From Undibacterium piscinae (GTDB lineage: Bacteria; Pseudomonadota; Gammaproteobacteria; Burkholderiales; Burkholderiaceae_D): a stretch of DNA of 64,000 nucleotides. Positions 54,088 through 62,781 of the stretch are shown here, piece after piece. Positions within the stretch are counted from its first letter, which is position 1. Every line of letters begins with the position of its first letter. The notes under the pieces were generated by a model that was not told the origin of the DNA, did not search any database, and saw nothing but the letters and a program-made list of their open reading frames with translations. Position numbers and translations under genes: made by a program. Where the stretch lies: contig CP051152.1 in assembly GCA_003970805.2 (NCBI GenBank), positions 2,418,001 through 2,482,000 of the forward strand, given 5' to 3'.

Positions 54088-54690
54088 ATGCCGACCACAC
54101 CCACTGCCCCCATCGTTACTCCCGCTCCCGCGACTCCACATCCGCAGCCGAGCTCACTGGCGGATTTATTTTTCTCATTTACTTTGCTGGCCTTGCAGGG
54201 CTTTGGCGGCGTACTGGCGGTAGTCCAACGCGAACTGGTAGAAAAAAAGCGCTGGCTAAGCAAGGAAGAATTCGTCGAAGAATGGGCGGTAGCGCAAATT
54301 ATGCCCGGCCCTAACGTAGTCAATCTGTCGATGATGATAGGCAGCCGCTACTTCGGCCTGCCGGGTGCCTTGGCCGCCCTGGCCGGTATGCTGACCGTAC
54401 CGCTGATCATCGCGCTGATGCTGGCGGTGCTGTATGCGCAGTTCGCCACTCACCCCGGAGTCGCCGGAGCCTTGCGCGGCATGAGCGCCGTGACCGCCGG
54501 CATGATCATCGCCACCGGGCTCAAACTGGCACCAGCCCTGAAAACCAATCCCTTAGGATGGCGCGTCTGCCTGCTGTTTAGCGCGCTGTGCTTCCTGGGC
54601 GTGGCGCTGCTGCGCTTGCCGCTGGCGTATATCCTGATCTGCCTCGGCGGTGCCGCCTGCACCCTGGCTTACCGGAAGCTGGCCGCATGA
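54088..54690 (+). CDS. chrA: Chromate transporter, first half-size subunit
   Basis: A 200-residue membrane protein with one CHR domain: LFFSFTLLALQGFGGVLAVVQRELVEKKRWLSKEEFVEEWAVAQIMPGPNVVNLSMMIG is the conserved start of ChrA. In the split form two such proteins of about 200 residues are encoded together. Known ChrA proteins export chromate. The stop overlaps the start of the second gene by ATGA. An Ala/Pro-rich stretch of about 15 residues precedes the domain. Confidence 0.9.
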   Translation: MPTTPTAPIVTPAPATPHPQPSSLADLFFSFTLLALQGFGGVLAVVQRELVEKKRWLSKEEFVEEWAVAQIMPGPNVVNLSMMIGSRYFGLPGALAALAGMLTVPLIIALMLAVLYAQFATHPGVAGALRGMSAVTAGMIIATGLKLAPALKTNPLGWRVCLLFSALCFLGVALLRLPLAYILICLGGAACTLAYRKLAA

Positions 54691-55412
54691 GCGCCGCGGC
54701 CACCACCCTGCAACTGAGCCTGCAATGGCAGGACTGGCTAGATCTGTTATTGCACTACATGATGCTGTCACTACTGTCGATAGGCGGGGCGATTTCCACC
54801 CTGCCCGACATGCACCGCTATCTGGTCGATCAGCAACACTGGCTGACCGAAGTGCAGTTTAATTCCGCGGTAGCGATCGCCCAGGCCTCACCCGGCCCTA
54901 ACGTGCTGTTCGTCGCGCTGATGGGCTGGAATGTCGGGCTCAATACCGGCAGCGTCTGGGCGGGCCTGCTCGGCGTCATGGCCACCATGGGCGGCATCTT
55001 GCTACCGAGCGCCACACTGACCTACGTAACGGCGCGCTGGGGCCACCAAAACCGCGAACTGCGCGCAGTACGCGCCTTCAAGCTAGGTATGGCGCCTATC
55101 GTCATCGGCTTGCTGCTGGCTACCGGCTGGATCATGGCGGGCGCCCATCATCAGCTCAGCCAGGATGGGCCGATCTGGCTACTCACCGCCACCTGCGCCG
55201 TAATCGTCTGGCGCAGCAAACTGCACTTGCTATGGCTACTGGCCGCCGGCGCCACCTTAGGCTGGTTCGGCCTGATTTGGTTCGGCCTGATTCCGCGGCC
55301 CCGGTCAGCAGGTGTCGCGATCAGGCGCAACAACTGCGCGTACGCAAGGCATCCTGGCATTTTTTACGGCTTGTTGACGGGCTTATTTTATCGCCAGCTA
55401 TACGGTGCTTGA
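54687..55412 (+). CDS. chrA: Chromate transporter, second half-size subunit with foreign tail
   Basis: The partner CHR-domain protein (MSAAATTLQLSLQWQDWLDLLLHYMMLSLLSIGGAISTLPDMHRYLVDQQHWL) with the conserved QFNSAVAIAQASPGPNVLFVALMGWNVG segment. It is in normal register to about AAGATLGWFGLIWFGL, near residue 200, where such proteins usually end. The following 40 residues (IPRPRSAGVAIRRNN...) read into the remains of the next gene, so the native stop has been lost. The functional part is probably complete. Confidence 0.82.
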   Translation: MSAAATTLQLSLQWQDWLDLLLHYMMLSLLSIGGAISTLPDMHRYLVDQQHWLTEVQFNSAVAIAQASPGPNVLFVALMGWNVGLNTGSVWAGLLGVMATMGGILLPSATLTYVTARWGHQNRELRAVRAFKLGMAPIVIGLLLATGWIMAGAHHQLSQDGPIWLLTATCAVIVWRSKLHLLWLLAAGATLGWFGLIWFGLIPRPRSAGVAIRRNNCAYARHPGIFYGLLTGLFYRQLYGA

Positions 55413-55770
55413 TGGTTATGCCGTCAAAGTGATGCTGATCTCGCCGATACTGGTCGACTACTTCGGTAATTTTATCCGGGTAGGCTTGCTGATGCCGGCA
55501 CTCTTGCGTGATAAGCAGGCCACGCTGGCATCCTGGCGCACCGAATGGAAATACGCGCTGATCGTCGGCGGCATTAGCCCCATCTCTTACGTGCTGGTGC
55601 TGTATGCCATGCAAAGCGCACCGCTCAGCCATGTGGCACCGGCGCGTGAAGTGTCTATGCTCTTCGCCGCCCTGATCGGTGGCCACTTGCTGGGCGAAGG
55701 AGCCAGGCTACCAAGGATATGCGGCGCGCTCTGCATAGGCGCCGGCGTGTTTGCGCTGGGGAATTTTTAG
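55320..55770 (+). pseudogene. EamA/DMT-family exporter, C-terminal half only, frameshifted
   Basis: From 55405 a frame encodes LDGYAVKVMLISPILVDYFGNFIRVGLLMP to a normal end (AGVFALGNF): the last four or five helices of an EamA (drug/metabolite) transporter. Upstream, GIFYGLLTGLF lies in the chrA2 frame; with one T less in the TTTT run at 55386-55389 this continues as TGLFIASYTVLDGYAVK. The N-terminal half of about 130 residues is missing. The fragment joins the end of chrA2 without a gap. I infer a deletion plus a single-base insertion. Confidence 0.75.
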
Positions 55771-55907
55771 GCATTGCCGGGTGGGTGCAAGCTGTGCACA
55801 CTAGGCTTGCTGAATTTTCGTAAAGCGGTATCCATTACGCCCGCTCTGCCAGGCTGCGATCTAAGGTCGGGCTTAAGGTCGGGCTACCTTGCATCAGCGT
55901 GTTTGGC

Positions 55908-56435
55908 TCAAGGACGTTCACCCATAAAAATCACGCGCGGGCAGGCGGTTTTTTGCGGCGTCTTCGGGCACCAGAACGACACCGTGATAGCCCAGCGCTT
56001 GCAGGAAATTTCTATCAGGTCGGGCTTGTCGCCCATCCCCATATTGCAGGTCGATTGCAAGGCTGCGTCTAGCGATTTGCCCTGGAAATAGCCGTAGCCG
56101 CTGATTTTTTGGATGGCGTCGTAGGCTAGTTTCGGCTCTAGCGTGCCGGGGCGTATCGCCAGTTCACGCGCTGGTAGCTTGACCAGGGTTTCCAGTTCTG
56201 CCTGTCCGCAACTCCACAGCTTGCCGCTACGGGCGCACTGTGCCACGTAGTATAGCGGCTGATCCCTGAGGCTGGCGTGCGGGCGGCATTTGACGTCGGC
56301 ATAATTGGCCTTGCCGCCCTTGGCCTCGAACGAGCGCGCATCGATCTCTGCTACCGCCACGCCATATGCTTGTCCGCGCGCATCGAAAGCCTCTCTGCTA
56401 TGAAGCAGATTTTTTAATGCTGACCGCCACGCCAT
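55908..56435 (-). CDS. Hypothetical protein, 175 residues
   Basis: Not recognised. From the ATG at 56435 (MAWRSALKNLLHSREAF) the protein has several cysteines (KCRPHASL, QCARSGKLWSCG, STCNMG, ISCKRW, FWCPKTPQKTAC), and a conserved-looking central part LPARELAIRPGTLEPKLAYDAIQKISGYGYFQGKSLDAALQ. The paired cysteines suggest an exported protein with disulfides, but no signal peptide is visible, so the true N-terminus may be lost or altered. A 16-base direct repeat (CCGCCACGCCATATGC) occurs twice within its first 90 bases, at about 56353 and 56424. Confidence 0.5.
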   Translation of the reverse strand: MAWRSALKNLLHSREAFDARGQAYGVAVAEIDARSFEAKGGKANYADVKCRPHASLRDQPLYYVAQCARSGKLWSCGQAELETLVKLPARELAIRPGTLEPKLAYDAIQKISGYGYFQGKSLDAALQSTCNMGMGDKPDLIEISCKRWAITVSFWCPKTPQKTACPRVIFMGERP

Positions 56436-56564
56436 ATGCCACTCAAACTCAGCCAGTCCGCTCAGATGCACGCGGATCGCACTTGCGCCAGCAGTCCCAT
56501 AAATCGCTTGTGCGAGGTGGCTGCTTGAGTCTACATTGCCACTTCAAACCGATAAGATTGAAAA

Positions 56565-57344
56565 ATGCTTAGTTTCCGTACTTTCTGGACGCCTCTGTTG
56601 CGCTTGCTTATCTGCGGGTCTGTCGTGCATTACTATCGCTGCAATCAGCACTCAGGCCAGGCATTTGCGGGTTGGTTATTTTGATCTGCCGCCGCATGCT
56701 ACGCCGGATGCGGCAGGCAAGGCATCGGGTGCCGCAGCGATATGTTCCGGCCAAGTGGCGCAGCGCATGGGGGCACCAACAGTCAATTCCAGCAACTTGC
56801 TATGCCGCGTCTGCTGAAAATGCTCGATGCTGGTGAACTCGATTTACCCATTTTGCTGCTCGTCAAAAACCCTGAGCGCGAAGCCAAGTATTTTTTCCCA
56901 GCCCAATCGCTGTACCAAGCACGCGCCGGTTTGGCTGTTGCTGCGAGCTCTAAGGTGACCGTGCTGCCATCCGCCGATGCACTCCAGGGCATGCGAATTG
57001 GTATTTTTCTAGGGCAGTATCTATCGCCCAGCATGCGCCAAGCTGGCCTCAACCTGGAGCTCGTTGGCGGTGGTCAAGATATGTTTGTGCGCAATTTTAA
57101 AAAATTGATGCTAGGCCGTCTGGACGCGGTCTATGCACCAGATACCTTCGTGTTGCGCTACGAAGCCAAAGTCTCAGGCGTGGCGGCCGCGATTCGGATT
57201 GTGGAGCTACCCGAGCCTGCCACCCCCGGTTACACCGTTTTCAATAAAAAAGATGCGGCAAACTTAGGAGCCCGCTACGAAAAAGCCCTAGAGGCCGTGA
57301 TCAAAGAGCGCGGCGATTATGTAAGTGCCTTCCTGCGATTCTAG
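56565..57344 (+). pseudogene. Solute-binding-protein-like gene with two or more frameshifts
   Basis: A periplasmic binding protein of the SBP_bac_3-like kind seen in many betaproteobacteria, about 250 residues if repaired. The ATG at 56565 opens a signal peptide (MLSFRTFWTPLLRLLICGSV), but the mature start ARHLRVGYFDLPPHATPDAAG is in another frame and the main body (QFQQLAMPRLLKMLDAGELDL to SAFLRF) in a third. One break lies in the GGGGG run near 56768-56772, where an extra G would rejoin the frames; the other lies between 56610 and 56660. The C-terminal two thirds are long and undisturbed. Confidence 0.75.
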
Positions 57345-57451
57345 GCAAATATTTACTCAGCCTGCCTAGCCTGGATGAACGCTTAAGCCGGACTTATTGC
57401 GCTGGCTTGCTTTGCGAGCGTCAACTCCATAGCTCTATGTCCGCCTTTGAT

Positions 57452-59035
57452 TCAGCGAGCCCGCCTGATTGTATGTGCATAGCCTGTCACTAGCAGCGCC
57501 AGCGTGATCAGGGCATGCTGCGTGATCGATGCGCTATCGGCGGCACCGTTAAAGCCCAGCAGGTCTATCCAGGCGACGTCGTTCGCATTGATCGCCACAT
57601 ATAACCAAAACAAAGAGAGTGCCAGAAAGCTGCGCGCGCTGCCGGTGCAGCGCCCCAGCAAAGTGGCGGCAGCGGCCAGGCTGCAGATACCGACCAGCAA
57701 GGCCAGCAGGCTGGTCGGCTGGCTGGCGAACAAGGGCAGGCCAATTGGCAGCAATAACAGCCAGCCGAGTAGGATCGGTGTCGCCAGATGGCGCAGATAG
57801 CGGCTAGTCGCGCCGCCGCGGGTGGCGTGTACCAGGTGCTCGGTATCGGCCTGATAATCGCGGCTGGCGATATCTGCAATCCACAATAACCATACCAAAG
57901 TAGCGACCAGCATGAGGCCAGACAAACTGGCGGCGGGTGCAGCCAGCGCCAGCAGCGGCATCAACAGTAAGGCTAGGATAGCCGCTGGCGCACTGGCCAG
58001 ACTTAGGGCCAACTCCGCAATCAGTTGGCCGCCCAAGCCTGGCACGCGCGTGGCCAGCGCAAACACCGGCCGCGCCAGTGCCGCCAGCGGGCGCAAGGCC
58101 TGATTGAGCCACTGCAAAGGGCTACGGCGGCTGTTGCTGAGGCTAGGCTTGAGCTTATCGCCTGAATAGCGGTGAAACAGCAGCAGCGCCGGTACTAGCG
58201 GCGTCAGTGCCACCGCACCGCAAGCGAGCCGGTAATAAATCGGCAGTGACCACCACAGCGCGTCGGGTAACAGCAGCGGTGTCATGGCGGGATTAAACGG
58301 GCCGCCGCCTAAGGCAATCGCGGTGGTTCCAAAATGATGCAGCAAGATCAGCATGATGCTGCTCATGCCGAAAAAATCGAACAGCATAATGGCTGATCCA
58401 TCGGTGCTAATGGCGCGGCCCGCCTCGCCTTGCGCCACCAAGACCACGCACCAGACGATGAAATACAACAGATCACCGAACTTACCCATCAAAGGCACAA
58501 AGCTATCGAACAAGAGCGCGCAACTACTACAAAAAAAGATCAGCGGCAGCAGCATCAGGGCATAGCTTTGCAGATACAGCAGCGGCTGTATAGCGCCGAC
58601 ACCAATTAGCGCTTGCTTGAGCATGATGGTCAGCATCACTACGCTGCCTATCAGACTCAGGTAGGCGACATTGCCTAGCCAGCGTCCCAGTAAAAACCAG
58701 GCGCTGCTGACTGGCGTGCTGGCGATCACGCTGGCGAGGCCCTGGCGCAGATCTTCGCGCACCCGGCCGCGCACCAGATAAAAGCCAACAAAGCCTAATA
58801 GCATGGCGCTTAAGGTGGCGCTGCCCAGCGCCAGTGCGGCACTATTGTAAGCAGTGCGGGTGCCATTGACCACCATCATTGCGGCCCCGGTTTTAGGGTC
58901 AAGTATCATGGCCCAGGTACCAGCCGCTACCAATAGCAACACCAGCACGGTGCTGAGGCGACGCAGCCGCAGCCTTAGTTCTAGTTGCACCAGGCTAAGC
59001 AGAAGATGTAAATGCAAATGTAGATGCAGCTTCAT
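57452..59035 (-). CDS. ABC-2-type multi-span permease
   Basis: A 527-residue inner-membrane protein with about twelve hydrophobic segments and no ATPase motifs. The first half (LGFVGFYLVRGRVREDLRQGLASVIASTPVSSAWFLLGRWLGN) has the loop typical of ABC-2 transporter permeases. The N-terminus has an odd alternating His-Leu stretch (HLHLHLHL). It overlaps the ATPase gene upstream by ATGA, so the two form one exporter, probably for a peptide, lipid or drug; the substrate is unknown. Confidence 0.82.
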   Translation of the reverse strand: MKLHLHLHLHLLLSLVQLELRLRLRRLSTVLVLLLVAAGTWAMILDPKTGAAMMVVNGTRTAYNSAALALGSATLSAMLLGFVGFYLVRGRVREDLRQGLASVIASTPVSSAWFLLGRWLGNVAYLSLIGSVVMLTIMLKQALIGVGAIQPLLYLQSYALMLLPLIFFCSSCALLFDSFVPLMGKFGDLLYFIVWCVVLVAQGEAGRAISTDGSAIMLFDFFGMSSIMLILLHHFGTTAIALGGGPFNPAMTPLLLPDALWWSLPIYYRLACGAVALTPLVPALLLFHRYSGDKLKPSLSNSRRSPLQWLNQALRPLAALARPVFALATRVPGLGGQLIAELALSLASAPAAILALLLMPLLALAAPAASLSGLMLVATLVWLLWIADIASRDYQADTEHLVHATRGGATSRYLRHLATPILLGWLLLLPIGLPLFASQPTSLLALLVGICSLAAAATLLGRCTGSARSFLALSLFWLYVAINANDVAWIDLLGFNGAADSASITQHALITLALLVTGYAHTIRRAR

Positions 59036-59901
59036 GCGGCTTGCTCCAGGCTGGCGTAGCGTTGCGCCATCAAGGCTTCTTCCAGACTAGGTTCGGCCAG
59101 CGCGGCGTCTGCGCAGGGGCTGTGCGGATGGGCGATACGTAGATTCACGCTGCTACCGCTACGCTGTGCCTGCAACACATTGACCCTGGCAGAGAGCGCC
59201 TCAAAATCGCTGTGGGCGACCTGTGCCGACCAGATCTGGCCGCGCGCTTGTTGCAGGAAGACGTCCGGGCTTTGATGGGCGATCAATTTGCCCTGACGCA
59301 TAATCGCCAACTCGCTGGCGATACTCGCCACATCAGAGACGATATGGGTGGACATGATCACCAGTTTTTTAAACCCCAGCTCGGCCAGTAAATTGCGAAA
59401 CCGTAAGCGCTCTTCCGGATCGAGACCGGCGGTGGGTTCATCGACGATCAGAATATCGGGATCATTGATCAACGCTTGCGCGATGCCTAAGCGACGCCGC
59501 ATACCGCCAGAAAAAGTAGATGCCGGTTTATGCGCGTGTTCATGCAGGTTCAGCATTTCTAGCAACTGCAACAGGCGCGCCGGATTGCGCACCCCTTTGA
59601 GCGCTGCAAAATACTGCAAAAATTCGAGCGCGCTGAGATTAGCGTACACGCCAAAATCCTGCGGCAAATAACCCAGGCGTTGGCGTATCGCATTCGGGTT
59701 TTTGACGATGTCGACGCCCTGAAACAAGATCTGCCCGCTGCTGGGGCGCGTGAGCGTCGCGATCATCTGCATCAGGCTGGTTTTACCGGCACCATTGTGG
59801 CCGATCAGACCCACCACGCCCTGCGTCAGCGACAAGCTCACATGGTCAACCGCTGGCGCATTTTTTCCATAGGTTTTTACTACTTGGCGTATTTCCAGCA
59901 T
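59032..59901 (-). CDS. ABC exporter ATP-binding protein
   Basis: 289 residues from the ATG at 59901 (MLEIRQVVKTYGKNAPAVDHVSL). Walker A GHNGAGKTSL, Q-loop YLPQDFGVYANLSALEFL, signature FSGGMRRRLGIAQAL, Walker B ILIVDEPTAGLDPEERLR and the switch histidine in STHIVSD are all present, so it is an active ATPase. The type resembles ATPases of drug- and antibiotic-efflux ABC-2 systems. An in-frame start 24 codons earlier has no support. The partner permease starts within its last four bases. Confidence 0.92.
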   Translation of the reverse strand: MLEIRQVVKTYGKNAPAVDHVSLSLTQGVVGLIGHNGAGKTSLMQMIATLTRPSSGQILFQGVDIVKNPNAIRQRLGYLPQDFGVYANLSALEFLQYFAALKGVRNPARLLQLLEMLNLHEHAHKPASTFSGGMRRRLGIAQALINDPDILIVDEPTAGLDPEERLRFRNLLAELGFKKLVIMSTHIVSDVASIASELAIMRQGKLIAHQSPDVFLQQARGQIWSAQVAHSDFEALSARVNVLQAQRSGSSVNLRIAHPHSPCADAALAEPSLEEALMAQRYASLEQAA

Positions 59902-60208
59902 GATGCGCTTCCTCGCAGAGTCTGTAATCAGGCTAGCACTGTACTGCGCCAAGTGAGGGCAAGCCAGCACCACCCGACAGGCTGCCTAAAGCTTGGGCCA
60001 GAGCGAAAAATAGGCGGTTTAAAGCGCAAATCGCGGTTTAAGAAAATGAGGACTTAGGCAAAATTGCTGCGGCTAGGCGCTTGCAACGACGCTGGGGCGG
60101 TATTGCCTAAGTCCTAAAAATATATTTTTCCAAGCGCGTATCCAAACTGCAGATACTCGCCTCTTAGTTGGTGAGGGATGTCCTCATCACCTGGAACTGG
60201 AAAACATC
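59902..60208. other. Divergent control region between ABC exporter and DUF2892 gene
   Basis: 307 bases. The main feature is the inverted repeat annotated separately at 60050-60116. An AAAAATATATTTTT stretch follows at about 60116-60129. No gene is seen. Confidence 0.45.
60050..60116. promoter_or_regulatory. 13-bp perfect inverted repeat in the divergent control region
   Basis: AGGACTTAGGCAA (60050-60062) and TTGCCTAAGTCCT (60104-60116) are exact reverse complements separated by 41 bases. The position between divergent starts suits two operator sites bound by a looping dimer, or a large stem-loop in the exporter leader. Function is inferred. Confidence 0.5.
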
Positions 60209-60415
60209 ATGTTATATGCAAAAAATTTACCCGCGTGGGAACGTCTGGCACGTATCATTGCTTCAGCCTTGGCAGTGGCAGCGAGTTTTTATTTTTTTAG
60301 TGGCAACACCGCGCTGTTGCTAGCCGCTTCGGCAGTTGGCTTCGCTCTCACTGGCCTGGTCGGCTTTTGCCCTATGTGCGCCATGGCCGGACGCCGCATC
60401 ACTAAAGACCAATAA
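60209..60415 (+). CDS. DUF2892 membrane protein
   Basis: 68 residues: NLPAWERLARIIASALAVAASFYFF, then a second hydrophobic segment (LLLAASAVGFALTGLVGFCPMCAMAGRR). The FCPMCA motif and the length are typical of DUF2892 proteins related to the membrane part of YgaP-type rhodaneses. The two cysteines close to the membrane suggest sulfur or redox handling. It precedes an ECF-type sigma factor gene by about 100 bases on the same strand and may be coexpressed with it. Confidence 0.85.
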   Translation: MLYAKNLPAWERLARIIASALAVAASFYFFSGNTALLLAASAVGFALTGLVGFCPMCAMAGRRITKDQ

Positions 60416-60512
60416 GTCTAAGAAAAATAAGCACAACCGGGCGCATCATCTGCCCCCGGTAGTGCTAGCAAAATCAGCAGCAAAATTGCTTACAAAATGC
60501 GGGTAAAACAGC

Positions 60513-61037
60513 ATGAAATTATCAGAACAAAATCTCGGCTTACTCACTGCCGCCAAGATCGGTGACCCCAGCGCGCTCAATCATGTGCTGATCTTATGCC
60601 AGCCCGATATACGCCGCTATGCACAACGCCATTGCGCCATCAGCGATGTCGACGATGCGGTACAAGAAAGCCTGCTGATACTCTCGCGCAAAATCGGCAC
60701 GGTACAAGCGCTGGCGGCATTTTCTGGCTGGCTGTTTAAAGTAGTGGCACGCGAATGCCGCCGGCTCGGTCGTAAAATGCTGCGCTACGATCCCTACGAA
60801 GAAGAAAAACTAGAAAGCTGGCTAAACACACGCAGCACCGATCAATTGCGACTAGAACTGATACAGGCACTAGAATCGCTGCCGCAAGACTATCGAGAGA
60901 TCATCTTACTGAGAGATTTTGAAGAACTCACCATAGGCGAAATCGCCCAGCATTTAGGACTAACCCCAGGCGCCAGCAAAAGCCGCCTACACCGCGCCCG
61001 CCTGCTAGCTCGCGAGTATTTGCTGGGTAGCCAATAA
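60513..61037 (+). CDS. ECF-type sigma-70 family factor
   Basis: 174 residues: region 2 (LILCQPDIRRYAQRHCAISDVDDAVQESLLILSRKIGTVQALAAFSGWLFKVVARECRR) and region 4 (LIQALESLPQDYREIILLRDFEELTIGEIAQHLGLTPGASKSRLHRARLLAREYL) joined by a short linker. No anti-sigma gene is next to it. Because the DUF2892 gene in front has a redox-like CxxC, a role in oxidative or sulfur stress is possible but unproven. Confidence 0.9.
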   Translation: MKLSEQNLGLLTAAKIGDPSALNHVLILCQPDIRRYAQRHCAISDVDDAVQESLLILSRKIGTVQALAAFSGWLFKVVARECRRLGRKMLRYDPYEEEKLESWLNTRSTDQLRLELIQALESLPQDYREIILLRDFEELTIGEIAQHLGLTPGASKSRLHRARLLAREYLLGSQ

Positions 61038-61359
61038 GCAGCTTGCGCCAAGCCTAGCTTACGGCAAGCCCACATTTAAAAACGATCACGCAATCTGGCT
61101 GCGCCTGCTGGCAGCATTTCGGCCTGTAGGGCGCGTGGGATATGCGGGATGGGTTTTCGATTTGAGAAATCGTTTGCGTGCGCTTGCACGATTGCATGTC
61201 AAATTGCTAGTAATTTAATAAACGTTTCGCTTACAATTCCATTCCTAAGCGCCCTATTGGCGCTAAAGTCGAACAAACTTTATCCGCCGCAAGCTGCTCG
61301 CGGATCTTATTTTTTTGCGTTCCGGTGCGGCGGGTCTACGCTATTAAACAGTATTATCA
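61038..61359. other. Intergenic region, nothing recognised
   Basis: 322 bases between the sigma factor and the methyltransferase genes. A CGCCCTATTGGCGCT near 61250 is a weak hairpin. The open frame 61149-61370 has a hydrophobic start but no recognisable content and is probably chance. Confidence 0.35.
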
Positions 61360-62109
61360 ATGAGCACTGATGACACCGCAGCGCAGCAAAACGCTGCCGA
61401 ATTCGCATGGCAGAACGATGATGTCTTTGGCCGCATTGCGGCTCGCTACGACCAGCTATGCGATGTATTTAGCTTTGGTATTCACAGACTCTGGAAACGG
61501 CGCGTCGCACGGCGTATAGCAAATGAAGAGTGGCGTACGCTACTCGATGGCGCGACCGGAACCGGCGACATCATTCTTCGCGTACTAGCCGATGCTTCAA
61601 CTCAAGGACGCACAGTCATCGCATCAGACGTGAGCACAAAGATGCTCGCAATCGCAGAACAACGCCTACGCTCCTTCCAAGATACGCTGAGCCTCAGACT
61701 GCTTGATGCCGAGAACATGCCGTCCATACCGACAGATAGTATCGACGCATACTCTATTTCACTCGGCCTGAAAATCTGCAACCGCCACCTAGCAATCCAG
61801 GAAGCGCTGCGAGTTCTCACGCCAGGAGGCAGACTCATCGTCTTAGAAGCATCCAATATTCGCTGGAAGTTACTACATCGCGCCTATCTGACATACATGG
61901 CCGTCTGCATGCCAGCGCTCGGCTGGCTGGCAAGCGGTGGTGACGCGTCTGCGTACAGCTACTTATTACAAGGTGTTCGCGACTTCCCATCCGCCGAGCA
62001 GTTTGCTCAAGAGTTGCTAAACCATGGCTTCGAGGAGGTCGAATTCGAGCGACTATCACTTGGTATCGTCGCGATACACAGCGCGCGCAAACCACGCAAG
62101 AGGCCTTAA
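61360..62109 (+). CDS. UbiE/COQ5-like methyltransferase
   Basis: 249 residues resembling the ubiquinone/menaquinone methyltransferase family: VFGRIAARYDQLCDVFSFGIHRLWKRR, SAM motif LLDGATGTGDIILRVL, and LGLKICNRHLAIQEALRVLTPGGRLIVLEAS. It is more divergent than housekeeping UbiE (for example LLDGATGTGD where LDVAxGTGD is usual), and its codon use is less GC-rich than that of genes to the left. I take it as an accessory paralog, perhaps methylating another quinone-like or secondary metabolite. It is followed directly by a palindromic repeat. Confidence 0.8.
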   Translation: MSTDDTAAQQNAAEFAWQNDDVFGRIAARYDQLCDVFSFGIHRLWKRRVARRIANEEWRTLLDGATGTGDIILRVLADASTQGRTVIASDVSTKMLAIAEQRLRSFQDTLSLRLLDAENMPSIPTDSIDAYSISLGLKICNRHLAIQEALRVLTPGGRLIVLEASNIRWKLLHRAYLTYMAVCMPALGWLASGGDASAYSYLLQGVRDFPSAEQFAQELLNHGFEEVEFERLSLGIVAIHSARKPRKRP

Positions 62110-62116
62110 CAAAGCG

Positions 62117-62230
62117 CGGTCGGCTGGGTTAAAGCTTCATCAACCCAGCAAGAACATGGTCACAATGAACAGCGGCAAATTGAAATTGTCGGCTAGATGT
62201 GGATAGGGATACTGGGCTGACCAGCTAGTG
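62117..62230. repeat. Double-hairpin repeat, copy 1 (diverged)
   Basis: Begins CGGTCGGCTGGGTTAAAGC and includes the hairpin GCTGGGTT-N11-AACCCAGC, the shared middle block AATTGAAATTGTCGGCTAGATGTGG (split here at mismatches) and a decayed second hairpin. It starts seven bases after the methyltransferase stop. Confidence 0.8.
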
Positions 62231-62247
62231 ATTTATCAAGAGGAGAA

Positions 62248-62628
62248 ATGCGTATGACACCGACAGAATTGATGAGAGAGTGGGTCGCCAGGTTCAATGC
62301 AGCAGACATACAAGGCTTGGCGGAGATGTACGCGGAAGACGCTGTTAATGAGCAGGCCGTTCTTGCTGAACCTTTGGTAGGCCGCTCGGCAATCCGCAAA
62401 TTGCTTGAGGTCGATTTCGCTCGAGCAAAGATGGTGTGTATCGAAGAGCGTATCTATGAGTGCGGAGATACTGCGATTCTTCAATGGCGAGACCCACTCG
62501 GTTTGAAAGGTTGCGGGTTCTTCCAGTTTAGGGATGAAAAAATCTGCCATCAGAAGGGATATTTTGATCAACTATCGTTCTTTAAAGCGCAGGGTTTACC
62601 GGTTCCGCATGACTATCTCAATTCCTAA
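62248..62628 (+). CDS. NTF2-like (SnoaL-type) small protein
   Basis: 126 residues of the NTF2-like fold: MTPTELMREWVARFNAADIQGLAEMYAEDAVNEQAVLAEPLVGRSAIRKLLEVDF is the standard beginning, followed by the curved sheet segments up to YFDQLSFFKAQGLPVPHDYLNS. Members bind small hydrophobic ligands or act as isomerases and hydrolases; the substrate is unknown. Start ATG at 62248 with AAGAGGAG as ribosome-binding site. It lies between two copies of the double-hairpin repeat, as is typical for small accessory genes in this stretch. Confidence 0.82.
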   Translation: MRMTPTELMREWVARFNAADIQGLAEMYAEDAVNEQAVLAEPLVGRSAIRKLLEVDFARAKMVCIEERIYECGDTAILQWRDPLGLKGCGFFQFRDEKICHQKGYFDQLSFFKAQGLPVPHDYLNS

Positions 62629-62640
62629 GCACAACGCAAC

Positions 62641-62724
62641 ACACAACAACAAAGAGCAGCAGCAAATTAAAATTGTCGGCTAAATGTGGATAGGAATGCT
62701 GGGCTTACTAGCCCAGCCTACGAG
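62641..62724. repeat. Double-hairpin repeat, copy 2 (first hairpin missing)
   Basis: Contains the middle block (CAACAAAGAGCAG to ATGTGGATAGG) and the perfect second hairpin GCTGGGCT-TACT-AGCCCAGC with the terminal CCTACG. The first hairpin is absent, so the element is truncated on the left. Confidence 0.75.
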
Positions 62725-62781
62725 TTACGCCGCACACCCATTTACTTTCAAACATAGTTGTCAACCACAAGGAGTAAGACC

